A DNA stretch of 64,000 nt from Arthrinium phaeospermum (GCA_006503535.1 QYRS01000009.1:1612001-1676000), one strand, 5' to 3'; numbered from the stretch's first letter, positions 31,916 to 44,975 are shown. Numbers and translations: made by a program. The notes: generated by a model from the letters alone, not told the origin.

Positions 31916-34900
31916 TCAAAAGCCCGAACCCTCCATCGCGTTGAAGTTTGAAGGGTCCATAGCCATGTAGTCCAGCAGGTCCAGCCCACCAATGTTGACG
32001 CCCTGGTCGGTCATGGTCACGTTGGAGTTCTCGCCCATGTTCTGGAATAAACCAGGTCCTGGAGGGAGGTACCAAGTGGGATCCTCTGGGTTGGTCCAAT
32101 CAGTCCCTGGCTCGAACAGATTGTCGCTGATGCTGTGGTCGAGCGCTGCGCCACTCACGGCCGGTGCATGCGACCCCCCTAAGAGAGACGATGCGCCGTG
32201 CATGAACGTGTAATTGGACGTATTCAAATCGAAAGGTGTCGCAGTAATGGGCATAGACGGAGTTGTGGTCCCATCTATATCAATGTTAGCAGAGGTCTTT
32301 GCATATTTGACTCGAAATGTCGAGGCTGCGAGGGAACACTCACCCAAAGACTCCTTAAGCTTGGAAGACAGGAATCCACTTTCTATGCCAACAGAGTGGG
32401 AAAGTTGACCGTTGATGCTCTCGGCCCGGCTAACGTCGCCACTCCTTGCATCATTTTGCATGTTCTGCGTTGGTGCATGCTTAAACCTGCTGCGTAGTCG
32501 ATAGGTAAGTGATTCGAGCAGGTCCCCGAAGCGGATACCTAAATGGACATCATCGACAACGCATCCCGGAGTCCTGCAACAGTCTGGTCCATCAGCATGA
32601 TACTGAGGTTGATATCAGACTTCGGGGCACCGAGCGCAAAGGTTTTCAAAAGGAACATAGCCCCGCTGATGATCCTGAAGTATGTGCGGACCGGCGCATG
32701 CTTCAGATAACCATCCGGCAGCAACCCATGCACCACAGTCCGGAGTAGGTTACGACTTCCCTCCACCACTTCCTTGACAAACTGCTGGTCTTCAGCACGG
32801 AAGTCGCCAAGATGGCCAAGGGGAAGTGCACCCAGGAACGATTGCGTTTGAGGAGACAACATGGAGTGCCCGTTCGCACCTGGGCCTTGAGCACCGTTGG
32901 TTGGGCGGCCAGTTTTATTGGTACACCTCTCGACAACGGCCTGCAGGGCCAACGAGTTCACGTAGATTCGGACATACTCATACTCAATCGTGAGAATGTA
33001 GCGTATGTATGGAGGCATATCATTCATACGCTCGAAATCCTTCCACCAATCTTTCAGGATAGGCTGGAAATCCTTGAGCATAGCTGTATACTTGCCGGTT
33101 TGAATGATTTCGGTGGTGTGCTTGCGGGATCGGAAGAGCCTCTCGTTGCCAAGGTGCATGGCATTACTGACACCAACCCAACAGTGAATGATACGATCAT
33201 CGAGATCAACGTCAGGAACGTAATTGAAAGTGGCGGAAGACGTGTTCGTGCCTGGGGTGTTGCCGTCATTTGTCGCGGGCCGCTGCTTGAAACCCCTGAG
33301 CGCGGGGTCGCTTGATCGAATGCTTTCCGGCACCATGTTGGTCCACCCCAGCCTACCGGCCAACTGCGTGGCATATATCAATAGCAGGCGCTTGATCCGT
33401 AGTGCTCGAAGACGGTAGGCTTCGTCTTCGTATTCAGGGCGAGTGATTGCATTCGTCGCGAGTAGCTCCTCGATGTTGTCAAAAACACCTAGCTCGTACG
33501 CAAGGCCCATGGCTGTGCTCAGCAACATCCAGCACATTCGATCACTTCTCCACGCTGGCTCAAGCCATCCCTCAATCCTTTTACCGCCAACGTCACCGCG
33601 GAAGTTTCCATCCTCGTCAGTGTGCATGTTAGCGTCATAAGAAGGCAACATCAGCTCGTCAATAGCTTCATCTGGAGGGAAGTGCAGAGCCCGCGGGTGC
33701 CACTCAGTCAAAATCATCAACGATTCGATAGTGCCTAGTGTGCGCAAGCTCCCCTTTCGCAATCCGCGCCAGGGAGCAGTGCTCGAAGTGAGAGACTCGT
33801 CGGCGCCTGAACCACAGAACCCCCACCAAAGGCCTCTTGGCCCCATACGCATCTTTCGATCATGCGGCGCAGGTACCGCCAGAGCTCCTCGTGAATCGCG
33901 TGCGATCTGCAATGACCACCAGGGCCAGATATTATGTATCTTGAGGCAATGGTAAGCAAAGTGACCGCGAGGATGGGCTCCTCGGTCAAGAGAGTGTAGT
34001 GAGTCCCGGGGTTGCCGAAGGTAGGCGGTGAGATAGGGGTCATAGGCGACAGGAACTTGAAGTAGCTTCTAGATGTTAGCTAGCCAAGGGCCTCGCGGTG
34101 CTAGACTATCTACTTACTAAGCGATGTACTTGATAGCTTCTTGGCTTGTAAACCAGCCGGCGCGAACGAACCGAAACCGGGACCAAGCTTTCAGTGCGTC
34201 CTCGTATCCGGGCTCCAGATGAAGGTCGAGCATTTTGTCAAGCTTCTCTTTGTCGTAGCCTTGAGCCCCCGCCATCAGACGTGGGTCAATGGGCTCGGCA
34301 GACTTGGACTGGACACGGCTCGGTTGAACATGAGCATTCAGTAACGAATCAGTAGGCGTTTTGGTTTGAATGGTTGCCGGCGACGGCTGTACCACTGTAC
34401 TGATACTCTCCTGCCGGCGATGTAAAGCTTCGTGGACGCTATGGTGAGGGTTAGTAGACACTCTGGCTATACGGTATCTGCCCGAAAGGAATATTGGACT
34501 GACTTGTTCGTGGCGGCCTTGTAAAGAAGGTCCAGAGCATCGTGCGGGCCATAAACCTCTTGGCGCATAACGGACTGGGCCTCCAGATTCTCCATCTGCG
34601 CATTCGGTTCGCCATCTCCTATATCCGCAAGGCTGTTGCCTCGGCTCTTTCCACCACTGTCCTGGTCCGAGTCCGGGCGCTTGAGAGGCTGGTTCCGGCC
34701 CGTGGAGCCTCCGGGCGTCAGCGGGACATTGCGATACGCATGTTTGTTGACCGGCGGCGGCGAGGATTCGGACACGCTCAAGTGGTGTTGTTTTCGGCCG
34801 TTACGGACGACGTAGGCCTCGTCGCCCTCTTCCTCGCCATCTTCGTCGTGTTTGCGCTTTCTCCGGGTAGCGCTGAAGTAGCACTCCTTGCTCTCGCGCC

Positions 34901-35207
34901 GGCAGCGGACGCACGGGGGGTCGTGGGGATTATCTACGCTGCCTAGATCGCAGCGCACCTTGCGACGTCGGCATGGTATGCAAGCCTACAACGCCAAACG
35001 GCACATAGTCAGCATGGGGCAGGGCTCGGCTTAGACGCGCCGCAACAGGGTCGCATTGGCGATTGAACTGACCTGGTATACCCGTTTGTGCTGGGGAGGC
35101 TGGGGCGAAGGGTCCGCGCCCGATTCGGAATTCTGACGTTGCTGCTGCTGTGGTATTGGTGGCTGCTGTTGTTGGCTTGGCGGTTGCTGGCTCGAGAATT
35201 GGGACAT
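31916..35207 (-). CDS. Zn2Cys6 fungal transcription factor with two apparent -1 frameshifts
   Basis: Five exons: 35207-35073, 34985-34504, 34438-34118, 34065-32344 and 32274-31916. With two missing bases restored they give about 1006 aa. A Gln-rich N-terminus is followed by the binuclear cluster (Cys 47, 50, 57, 70, 73, 80; first part [12 protein letters not shown]), then a basic stretch (TRRKRKH). The central fungal-specific regulatory region includes [19 protein letters not shown] and ends with [16 protein letters not shown]; the C-terminus is acidic and Asn-rich. The frame breaks once at the C-run 33820-33824 (WGQEAFGGG to [10 protein letters not shown]) and once near 32558-32562 (GLRDA to VVDDVHLG). 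No GT-AG intron can explain either break. The 69-nt intron 32275-32343 has classic signals but no stop in frame. The target genes are unknown; it is 14 kb from the PKS and more probably a general regulator. Confidence 0.85.
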
Positions 35208-37785
35208 GGCAACAAGCAGTGATGACGGGCCGATGGCCTGATGGCCTGACGGGAACCTTGCGACTCAAGCACAAGGTCGAATGTTTCTTGCGCAATGTAG
35301 TGGCCAGTGTCTGTAGGAAGCCCCCCACGTCTCTTGGGAAAGTGAAGATAGTTCGGTTTAAGGCGGTTTTTGAGGGCTTTCGAAGGCTCAAAAGGCGGGA
35401 CGAGTGTGAAGTGGGACGAGGGGTGTTTTTGTAGGACGGGGAGCTTTTTATTAGTCAAGGCAACTTTTTTGATAGGGAGGGTAGGACAAGCTCTTCTGAC
35501 CTGACTCCTCTCTTTTCCCCAACCGCCAACGGGCCCTACGACAAGCCCAGCCAGTTCCCGATACCTAGCTGGGCAGGTGGGCGAACTAGCGACATGGCTC
35601 ACTGCAAGAGTGCGGGGATAGAGTCTTTTCCTTTTCTCCCCCATCCCTCATCCGTACTAAATCCCCGGCCATTACATAAAACGCCTGCACTCAATCACAG
35701 ACTTCTGGGCGACCCTTTGGCCTTTGCTATTTATTATCCATCAATTGACCGACACTGATAGACATTGATTCGCCTGGAGTTGATATATGGGCCCCCCAAA
35801 TAGAGGCCGGTATCTGTTTAATCTGCCTTGTCTGCCTGCCTAGGTAGGTAGGTACTGCGTGCACTGTCATGTCGTACAAAGCACGTACTGGGTAGCCAGC
35901 ATAGAGAGATCAATTGGTGCGGAACATCTAGCGAAAGTACCTACTTAGTATGCTGGGAGCCTATTTGCGTACCCCAGGTCATGTGCACCAATTCGGAGCT
36001 CGGACTGCGTTGTACTACAAACCCATCGCCCTCAAAGTCATACGGAGGGACCGCCAGAACGAATGGGACGGGGCCAGTCACCAGTCTCACGGATCGTTCG
36101 AATAAAGTATCTTCTATCGGGCCTGCGGCTGGCCCAAAAAGGGTCACGAGCATATGGGACGTGGACGAGTAAAAAAGCAAGCATGCACAAAATCTTCGAT
36201 TGGATTGATAAGCTGGCCGTTTGTGTTCCCCCATCGCTCCAGTCAGATCTGGGGCAATGCATCCGTATGTGCAACCCACCTTGGGAGGTCTGGCCAGTCA
36301 ATGAGTAAGAGATAGCTGGGCGCGCATGTGCTTCATACGGATGATGGATCTGGAGCATGTCTTCTTGTCAGCGTACAAGAATGCCTGCTGCGCACCTCGG
36401 GCATTTCGGTGCAATGATAAGAACACTCAACGGGAGAGACATGAAATTGCATCGTAAATCTAGAAGATTGGCCAATCAAAAGAATCATTGTGTTATTATT
36501 CAGAGTTCAAAGAGTTGGCGTGGCACAGTACGCATATGCACTGCAATATATTTCTGTCCTTTCCGTCTCGCCAAGAGTTGCAGTGTCTTGGACAGGCGCA
36601 ATTACTACGTGTCACTTGATGAGAGAATCACAAAGTGGAATATCGACTTGAGTGATGGTTGAACAGGCATCGATAAGATGCTATAGTTAAGGCATATCTG
36701 GAGTCACAGGCTGTATGAACTCATGTGCTATACGTAAAAACGGGCGGAGTGCCGCTCAGGAAACTAAGGATACGTTTGAATTTAGGATACCCTTCGTTGG
36801 ATTCACCTGCAGACTGCGGAAGTCTGACCTTCCCGCTCTCACCGAAGGATGATACTGTAGCAGGATGGGGATGCGGTAAGACCGGCGAGTCACGTTGGAC
36901 AGCTCTCCTTGCTACCGAGAGCTACTAGCTGCTGGCTTTATTAGTTCAAAAGTTGCCTATGATCGCTATATCCATTTATAAGCCTCCTCAGCGCATCCCC
37001 AGTTTGATTCGCCAGCCAATTCCTCCATTGTCAATAATTTCGACCTGTGGAATTCCAGGGACAAATTGGCGGTGTGGGAGGCTTTACCGGGCCTGTGTGA
37101 TGTCATGACCCATGCCGCGCTGAAGTCCAGCTCGTCGCCCTGCGAATTAATAACTGTGATAGGCTCAGCTGAAGCGCCCCCGGAATCCGATTTACCCCAG
37201 GGGGAAGGCACGCGACCCAGGTACAAGGAGGGTCGGAGGGTGCTCCTTTCGCCCCTTGATGCGAGGTCACATGAACCATGCTTGCACACTCTGACAACAT
37301 CCGCAAACCAACCCCGGATATCGATGTTTCCTGGTATGCATCCATGAATGGAGAATTGCTATAATGTTTAACCCAGGCTTTATTTATAAGCTATTCGCCG
37401 GGTATGCCGGGTATCTAATGGTGACTTGACTGAGAGCGTTGACGGTAACCTCGATTAGAGCCATAATCATCGCCACCGTCCATCTCATGTCAATCGACTG
37501 TCTTGACCCCCCGCGTGCAGCAACCGCCTTCCATTCTGCAACAGTGATGAGAGCGAGGCTGATCATCGCGATATAACTGCGTCTTCTTTATGACTTGGTG
37601 CAGTGAAAAGAAAACGGGACTAATTAACAAACGCAAAGTCCGCCGGACTAACTCCTGCTTGTTCGGCCTCTTTTATGGCCGCCTAGGAAACTCCAATGCA
37701 ATGCATTAATGGATACTGCCCATGTTTCCCCTAAGCCAATACAGTGTACAAGTGGTAAATTTCAGAAACCAGAGGATGTGTAGAC
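35208..37785. other. long intergenic region with TAGG-type microsatellite
   Basis: About 2.6 kb with no supported gene. A TAGG-type tract lies at about 35842-35853. The first few hundred bases upstream of 35207 would contain the promoter of the Zn2Cys6 gene. Confidence 0.5.
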
Positions 37786-38890
37786 CTAGACCACCTTCTT
37801 CTGATCAACCTAGTAGAGTGCGTCAGTATAGATAGGTCGTGCGCGCAGGGGGGCGGTAACTCACCAAAAATTCCCAGATCATGCGAGCCAGGTTGTCTGG
37901 CAGCGTGAAGAGATCAACCGAGAACTCGCCCATCTCCATATCGTTCTTGGTGTAGGTATCATCGTTTTTGTGGTCGTGGATCATTTGGATAACGTGCAGC
38001 AAATCGTCCTCGTCGAGCTTCGTCATGGCATCGGCCATCTTCTCGAAATCCCATTGGTTTTTCCGCTTCTTGCCATCGTTCGCCTTGCGAACCTTGTTGA
38101 CCTTGGGATCCTCCTCGGTGCTAACGGGGCCGGTCTCGCGCAAGATGTTGAGCAGGGCCTGGGAGGGGTTCTTGAAGGTGACGGTCTGCAACACTTCGTA
38201 TCGGGGCGACTGGAAGTTCAGGTCGTGGTACACAGTGGTCTTGCCGCCCTTCTCGGTAGTGAACATGTCGATGGACATCTCGAACTCGCCCCATCCCTCA
38301 TTCTTGCAGGTGAACGGAGGCTCGGTGAAGGCTAGACGCAAACTGTTAGTGATGCAAAGACATACAGTAGCTCCAGCATGCATGGGACGGTAGACGACGT
38401 ACTCTGGTTGGGGTTGGCGAAGGACGGGTGAAGGTTGTAGGTAACCTTGGTGAAGCAGCTGGCGGGATGCTCCCCACCTCGGCGTCAGTGAGATATATCT
38501 TGACGCTCCATTCCTTCATAGGAAACTCCGGCATAGGAGACTCCTTGTCACTGTATAAGATAGCGTTAATAGGCTGCGCGGGTGTGGTCGGGGGTCGTGG
38601 CGCGTTCTTGTGCGCGGAACGCGGTCTGACTTACATGTTGCGCTGCTCGGTAACGAGCTTGACCTTGCGCTACAACGCCAAAACGTATTAGCATCATTAT
38701 ACGGAGACTCAATTGATGTGCCTCAGGGAAGCCATGGATTCCTTACCTCTAGCTGCATGTTGGGCGGACTGGAGGCTGGCTTTCGCTTGAGGCCTGCACT
38801 ATGATTCTCGGGTTCACTCCTGTCGTCCTCCAGTCGCTTCTGGGAGCGCGTACGAGTAGGCCGGGGCTGAGTAGCCTTGCTTGAGGTCAT
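37786..38890 (-). CDS. TAF14: TAF14/ANC1 YEATS-domain transcription initiation factor subunit, one apparent -1 frameshift
   Basis: Five exons: 38890-38747, 38669-38635, 38550-38403, 38331-37865 and 37809-37786. With one missing base restored they give about 272 aa. A short basic N-terminus is followed by KVKLVTEQRN and the YEATS fold: FPMKEWSVKIYL, then HPASCFTKVTYNLHPSFANP in the shifted frame, then FTEPPFTCKNEGWGEFEM. The C-terminus carries the ET-like domain (DMEMGEFSVDLFTLPDNLARMIWEFL region). TAF14 binds acylated histone H3 and belongs to TFIID, TFIIF, SWI/SNF and INO80 complexes in the nucleus. The frame breaks in the C-run at 38472-38475 (G-run in the coding strand). In a conserved core gene this looks like a sequence error. 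The 35-nt second exon is unusually short. Confidence 0.9.
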
Positions 38891-40659
38891 GGTTCCGGTC
38901 GGATCAAGGTTCTTCCGCGATTTCCCTTGCACTGATGTTGGGACCTGGATCCTGGTACTGTACCTTCCGATGCAAAGGGTCCGTGCGTTGGTATGGAGTC
39001 GTGACTTCTGGCTTGACGTATCCTGATTCTAAAAAGAAAAAGCCCGTGCGCGTGGCTGAAGCTAGGATGGCATACAAAACTTGCAGGGATGAAGGTAGGT
39101 GACGAGGTGGGTAACGAGATTGAATACAATGCAGGTCAAATTGTGGCTGTGCGAATCAGGAAGGTGCGCTGTTGGTGAATTGGCACTGAAGTAAGTGAAC
39201 CTACAAGATTACACGATATCAGTTCAAGCTTCAATTTTTGAGGGTAAATCAATCTCTCAGGCTCTGTTCTGGGGCATTCAAGGGCTCCTCCAATTTTTAA
39301 GTTTCAGGTTCCACTAGGTTGTTCTTGACTTCCAAATATTATCTATGATTGAAGATGGAGATTCTTCATCTTCAACACATTCATGTTTGCAATAGAGAAC
39401 TTCAAATGAGACTATTTGCATACAATATGCATTTTGGGAAGACTCCTTTGCTGAGCTTCTCTAAGGGTTTCGATTGTTAGTCGGAACATATCACCATTCA
39501 TCAACCATATTGTGTGGGCAGGCATCCGAATCAAAGGAGAAGAAGATGGCTGCTTACAGCATCAACAATATTGGAATGGTCACCAGCTTTTTGATTCATG
39601 GGACTTGCATATGACATTTGGTTCTTTGAATTGATACGTGTTTCTAAGGCACTAGACATGCAGGTACGACGCGCCCTTTTTCATGAGTTGGGTCCATGTC
39701 GAACACATGAATCCATCACCTAGAATTCTCACCATTGTGAGTCATTCATACATACGAAAGGCATACCCTCTCTTATTACGAGAAAGCCTTTTGATTTACT
39801 TTGAAATGAGGATCACTCCTAGTGTCACAATCCTGAAAAGGGCAGCAGTACAAAATATTACCGGCATCTCGGGGCTCAGTATGAGATAAGTAATTACAAG
39901 AGAGATGTCAGCCTAGATCAGAAGTGGCACCAGCTAGGTTCATTTAGATTACCTGCTAGCCTCAGTCGGTTCAGCCCCGATCCCAAGGATGCAAAATAAA
40001 ATCGTCAAGTAGTACAGGGCTTTGACCGAGGCCGCTTCCAACTCGGTGTCCACTACCGGAACCCGGCGGCGGCGTGGGTCTCACGAAACTCGTGACTACC
40101 AGGCTCGCTCCGTCAGGCTCCACCCTTCTCGTTTAAATAGACTCTTCCTCGCGGCCGACCTTCAGCGGGGCCTAGGGGCAGACAATCCCTCCTGCGAAGA
40201 TGGACAAGAACTCCGTGTCTTTCATCTGGTTTGGTGGATAACTATTAAGATCAAATGTGATGGGGCGCCAGACTGCTTCCAAATACCATCACAAAGCCTT
40301 AATACACCATCTTGAAGGGTCAATGGGGGCTTCAGTCGAAGTACATTTCAGTTCAGACTTGAAGGGATATGATATGGCCAAGTCGTTCTCGAATCTGTAC
40401 GCTTCTCCGTTGTACCAGATCCATTCAAATCCCCCTGCCGATTTGTCACTACCTTGAGGTTGAGACTGTCAGATTTGGGGGCATTCGTTATCATGTCTTG
40501 CCTATGAAGTTACTTTAATGTTTGTTCACATTCAGCCTCGCCGTGGTTTTGCTCGAGTCCACCGAGAAATGGTAGCAAAATGATTTACATATAATGATAC
40601 ACGAAGTTCCGCAACGGCATGTGGGCAAACAGTACCTGTAGATGTTGCCAACTAGCCCG
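38891..40659. other. AT-richer intergenic region
   Basis: About 1.8 kb without a gene. The part 39200-39900 is visibly richer in A and T than the flanking coding DNA and could be a decayed, possibly RIP-mutated, element, but no repeat boundary or transposase relic is identified. Confidence 0.4.
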
Positions 40660-42338
40660 TTATATATCGCCTCCAAACCCAACAGGACGTCTCCGTCCAC
40701 TGTTCTCGGGCAAGATCGCCAACGCCTTGTACAGCTTACCCATGCCATTCGGGCCGCGGTCAACCAGTCTTTGGCAGGCCTTCTCGATCTCAACCTTCTT
40801 CTCGCTCCCCTGGCCTTGGCCGGCCTGCTTCGCCAGCATGTCCGCGCGCTGCTTGATACCCATACCCTCGAGGAAGTCGGCCTGCTGTACGGGGCCGTGG
40901 ACCTCAACACCCTCGCTCGCCTTCATGGCCGATTCGGCGATGGCGAGGAAGTCCACGTCAGCACTCAGGTCGACGAGGCCTGGTTCGCTGAAAGAGCTTA
41001 CGCGCTGGTGCTGCTTGATGCCGCGGAGCGAGTTGACGGGGATGGTATCGCTGGGGCCGTAATCGAGGACGAGGGCAGCGCCGGATGGCTTGTCCTTCGG
41101 ATATTGGGGTGATCCACCGATGCGAGTAGCAAAATCAGAAGCGTAGAGGGAAGCGTCCGGGCAAACCTCGATCAAAGCATTCGGGCTGGACTTCAAGGCC
41201 CGGTAACGGGATGATGTCTCCGGAAGGTAAAGTGAATGGCGGGTTGAGGAGGTTGACAGCGTAAGCTGGAAATCAGGAACTGGTCCTCCCTGCTGCTCCG
41301 CCTTGGGTGTACCAAGGGACTGGTGTGTAGAGCCTGGCGGGGTGGGTGCGACAACCATCTCCCGCCATTGGAGGCTTGGGGATGTTGCGTTGGGCGTTCT
41401 CGGGTTTGGACCCGGGGTCGAAACAGGGGATGGGGTTTTTGTTGTTGGTGGAACTTCAACGACTTGGAATGCGTGGATGGGCAGCGCATCAAAGAACTCG
41501 TGAGCTACAATAAAAGGGGTGTTGTCCGGCTTTTGGGGTATCGACTTGATAGTCTCGGTCCAGACGATCGGCAAGTCGGAATACTTGGAAGTGCTGTGGT
41601 GTCCTGCTTTGGACTCTGTTGACTGCGCACCTTCACCACACAGCAGATTCTTCTGTGCCGTCCTGAGCTCAGCACTGGCTTCAACCATGTATACTGCATC
41701 AATAGCGGACGCCATATCCTTGAAGTTTCGAATGGTCTGGATTGTATTAGAAGGATTGACAACTTGCGGTAGTGGTAAATTGTGGATTCAAGTTTGACTT
41801 ACACGTAGAATATCATCCATCAATGTGCCTCTCCCAGGGCCGACCTCGATGAGTTCAACTCCCTGCTTGGGGCGGCCTTGGGACATCCATTCTGCAACAA
41901 ACCAAATGCCGATAAGCTCTCCGAAAACCTGAGAGATTTCGGGAGAGGTGATGAAATCTCCCTTACGACCGAACTGGTCACGGCCTTGTTCAATGGCTCC
42001 GGTATAGTAGCCTCCAATATCTCCAGTAAGGCACATGCGCATGTAGCTGGCCAGGGGAATCGGGCCCGTGATCTATAAAATGAGTTAGATCTCAGATACT
42101 CCATTGCGAACACTAGACTTACGTTGATTGCCTCGGCTAGCTGTTTGGCCAGAGGAGTCGACCATTTGCGACCGCCATCTTCGGCTTGTCTAAAGGCCGT
42201 TGTGGCACTGAAGCTTCTTGAGCCGCGTTGGAAGAAGCTAGGGGCGGTTGGGATGGAGAGCCGGGTTTTCGGTAACGTTCTCAGCCCTTGGCGGGCTACC
42301 AAAGTAGCAATTGACCTCATCTTGGTCAAGTTAGACAT
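40660..42338 (-). CDS. NDUFAF7: mitochondrial NDUFAF7/MidA-like protein arginine methyltransferase
   Basis: Three exons (42338-42123, 42072-41803 and 41736-40660) with GTAAGT donors give 520 aa. The N-terminus is Arg/Ser-rich and lacks acidic residues ([19 protein letters not shown]), as expected for a mitochondrial presequence. The domain begins [15 protein letters not shown], followed by [20 protein letters not shown], the SAM motif [18 protein letters not shown], and [13 protein letters not shown] in the variant form [13 protein letters not shown]. Toward the C-terminus come LVLDYGP and a [15 protein letters not shown] segment. This order is diagnostic of the MidA/NDUFAF7 family (DUF185), which symmetrically dimethylates an arginine of a complex I subunit during assembly. 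The Met at 42320 is an alternative start. It shares a 467-bp divergent promoter with the CDK11-like kinase gene. Confidence 0.93.
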
Positions 42339-42805
42339 TACGACCTGTCCATGACAGAAACAACAGTTGGAGGGATTTTAAGCGCCTTCAATGGCAGGTA
42401 GCTAGCTTATATAAAAATCACGAAGAGTGACAGACACAGAGAGCTATGATGAGACGGGTGTGTGTAAATTATTATGGGCCCCGGAGAGCTCCAACGCTAG
42501 AAGCTCAAGCTCTGGCTCCAGAGCTGCAGCACCTTCCGTCAACTGCCCTGAACCGCCAAAAGTTTTGGGCCGAGCATTTCCCGGCATCGCGACCTTGACG
42601 TAACGCATCTCTGCGGCAACCAATCTTCCCCTGAACACGCATTTCTCGCTTGTTACCTTTGGCGTTCGTACAAATTGACAAACCTGTTGTAAAGTTGCAG
42701 CTTACGCCACCAACCACCAATCCTCGCGCAAACACTCGGGCAACGGCCCACCACAACCCAGGCGAGGGTGTGCCCCTGACGTTTATACGGCTTTCAACAC
42801 CGACC
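42339..42805. promoter_or_regulatory. divergent promoter of NDUFAF7 and CDK11-like genes
   Basis: The 467 bp between two start codons contain no other gene. The open frame of the kinase extends upstream to 42650, but these residues are probably 5' UTR, because the Met at 42806 has a good context (gaccATGgc) and begins family-like sequence. Confidence 0.5.
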
Positions 42806-44317
42806 ATGGCGAGCAAATCGCGATGGGCCGACACCGAAGAAGACGCTGAGCTGGAGGCGAAGCTCAAGCGCGAAAAGGAAGAGAAGAAGCGCCTCAAGGC
42901 CGAGAAGGCTCGCAAAGCCGCCGAGGAGGAACAAAAACGTATAGCCGCCCAGGCACAACAAGCACAAGCCCAAGCCGCCGCCGAACAGTCACGGCAAGAG
43001 CAGGGACAGTCATTAGACGAACCCCCCACGAAGCGGCGGCGACTCACGCCCGACGGAGACGGCGTTAATAAGACAGAGAAGGGCAAAGGCAAAGAAGTAA
43101 ACGCCGGCGACAGCACGGGCGAGAGCAGTGCGAAGCTCCTGCGCTTCGAGGCACCGACGTGGAAGCCCACCGCCAGCGTGGAGAACTACGACAAGCTGAA
43201 CGACATCGAAGAGGGCACCTACGGCTGGGTGGCACGGGCGAAAGACCTACGGACGGGCAAAGTCGTGGCGCTGAAGCGGCTCAAGCTTGACGAGACGACC
43301 GGCGGCGGCGCGACGAGCCAGGTCGGCCTGCCCGAGACGGGGCTGCGCGAGATCCAGATCCTAAAGGACTGCTCGCACCGCAATATCGTGGGCCTGCACG
43401 AGGTGGTCATCAACGACGCGGCGGCGACGCGCCCGAACCGGAAAGAGCCCATCGAGGCCGTGTTCCTGGTGCTCGAGTTCGTCGAGCACGATCTCAAGTC
43501 CATCCTCGAAGACATGGCGGAGCCGTTCCTGGCGTCCGAGGTGAAAACATTACTGCGCCAGCTCGGCGAGGGCGTGGCCTACCTGCACTCGCACTGGATC
43601 CTGCACCGTGATCTCAAGACGTCCAACCTCTTGCTCAACAACCGCGGGCAGCTCAAGATCGCCGACTTCGGCATGGCGCGGTACGTCGGGGACCCGGCAC
43701 CGCCTAAACTGACGCAGCTCGTCGTGACGCTGTGGTACCGGTCCCCGGAGCTGCTGCTGGGCGCCTCGATCTACGACTCCTCGGTCGACATGTGGAGCGT
43801 CGGCTGCATCTTCGGCGAGCTGCTGGCCCGCGAGCCCCTGCTGCAGGGCCGCAACGAAGTCGACGCCCTGTCCAAGATCTTTGAGCTCTGCGGCGTGCCG
43901 ACCGAGGAGACCTGGCCGGGCTTCCGCCGCCTGCCCAACGCGCGCAGCCTGCGCCTCCCCTCGTCGTCCAACGCCCCGGCCGCGGTGACGGGCAGCATGA
44001 TCCGCGCCAAGTTCCCGCTCCTGACGGCGGCGGGCTGCCAGCTCCTCAACGCGCTGCTGTCCCTGGACCCGCGCAACCGCCCCACCGCGGCCGACATGCT
44101 CCGCCACGAGTACTTCGCCCAGGACCCCAAGCCCAAGCACGAGGCCATGTTCCCCACCTTCCCCAGCAAGGCCGGCCAGGAGCGGCGCCGGCGCAAGGAG
44201 ACGCCCAACGCGCCCGGCCGCGGGCAGAAGGCGCCCGCCAGCGTCGACTTCAGCGGCATCTTCGCCGGCCGGGAGCGCGAGGAGCGGGGCGGCGGGTTCA
44301 GTCTGCGGATGATCTGA
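42806..44317 (+). CDS. CDK11/PITSLRE-like cyclin-dependent kinase
   Basis: Single exon, 503 aa. The N-terminal 110 residues are a charged Glu/Lys/Ala coiled-coil-like stretch with a basic nuclear localisation signal (TKRRRL). The kinase domain has the glycine loop IEEGTYGWVARA (the first Gly is Glu, as in CDK11), the lysine motif VALKRLKLDE, the cyclin-binding helix PETGLREIQIL in place of PITSLRE, catalytic HRDLKTSNLLL, ADFGMAR, and the activation segment VVTLWYRSPELLLG. A Gly-rich insert precedes the cyclin-binding helix. The C-terminal tail is Arg-rich. CDK11 kinases act with cyclin L in transcription and pre-mRNA splicing. High GC and the absence of introns match a well-expressed gene. 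Confidence 0.93.
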   Translation: MASKSRWADTEEDAELEAKLKREKEEKKRLKAEKARKAAEEEQKRIAAQAQQAQAQAAAEQSRQEQGQSLDEPPTKRRRLTPDGDGVNKTEKGKGKEVNAGDSTGESSAKLLRFEAPTWKPTASVENYDKLNDIEEGTYGWVARAKDLRTGKVVALKRLKLDETTGGGATSQVGLPETGLREIQILKDCSHRNIVGLHEVVINDAAATRPNRKEPIEAVFLVLEFVEHDLKSILEDMAEPFLASEVKTLLRQLGEGVAYLHSHWILHRDLKTSNLLLNNRGQLKIADFGMARYVGDPAPPKLTQLVVTLWYRSPELLLGASIYDSSVDMWSVGCIFGELLAREPLLQGRNEVDALSKIFELCGVPTEETWPGFRRLPNARSLRLPSSSNAPAAVTGSMIRAKFPLLTAAGCQLLNALLSLDPRNRPTAADMLRHEYFAQDPKPKHEAMFPTFPSKAGQERRRRKETPNAPGRGQKAPASVDFSGIFAGREREERGGGFSLRMI

Positions 44318-44975
44318 CCAAGAAGCTTAATAAACCCCAACCAAACTGGACCGAACGAAGGGACATACCTAGCCTCAAAGTAGTACATAACCGCCCTTCC
44401 CATTTTATCTGTGACATACTATATGAACGCTGCTGCTCATAGTCAAGTCGGAAAAGCATCGTTCGCCGTTGTAAGCGCTGGTGGTTCAGAGAATACAGAC
44501 GTCAAGAGCAGCATGTACAGAGTATCGATGTCACGCGGCTAGATTTTGGGTGCTAAAGGTAATAGATTTTGGTAGGTGCATCATATTAAGCTATGTGTAG
44601 GTAAAACATGCGTCCCGCCAATGGCTCATATTTGTCTCTAGCAACAGTTGGTCGTTTCCATATCTTGCGTTACTCCAAGACGACTTTCGTCGTCAAGGAT
44701 ATGTATTTTTTGGTCGCCCCTGACATAAGCCCCTGTCCATCCTATCCTCACAAGATATGTATGTAAAGTCCAAAAACGCGGACCAAACATCAAATATTAT
44801 AGACGCCCCAATGCAACATATTCAACCCCAATTCTCCGTGCTCCGTATTACCAAATTTGTATGAGTTTGCCCAAGATGCAGAACAAGATGCTGCTGCCCT
44901 GACCATAATATGCACAGTTTGAAAAAGTTGTGGAAACAGTCAAAGACGTCCCCACACGCCCGACCGGGTGTCGGT
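44318..44975. other. convergent 3' intergenic region
   Basis: About 660 bp between two convergent genes. No gene is recognised. Confidence 0.45.
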
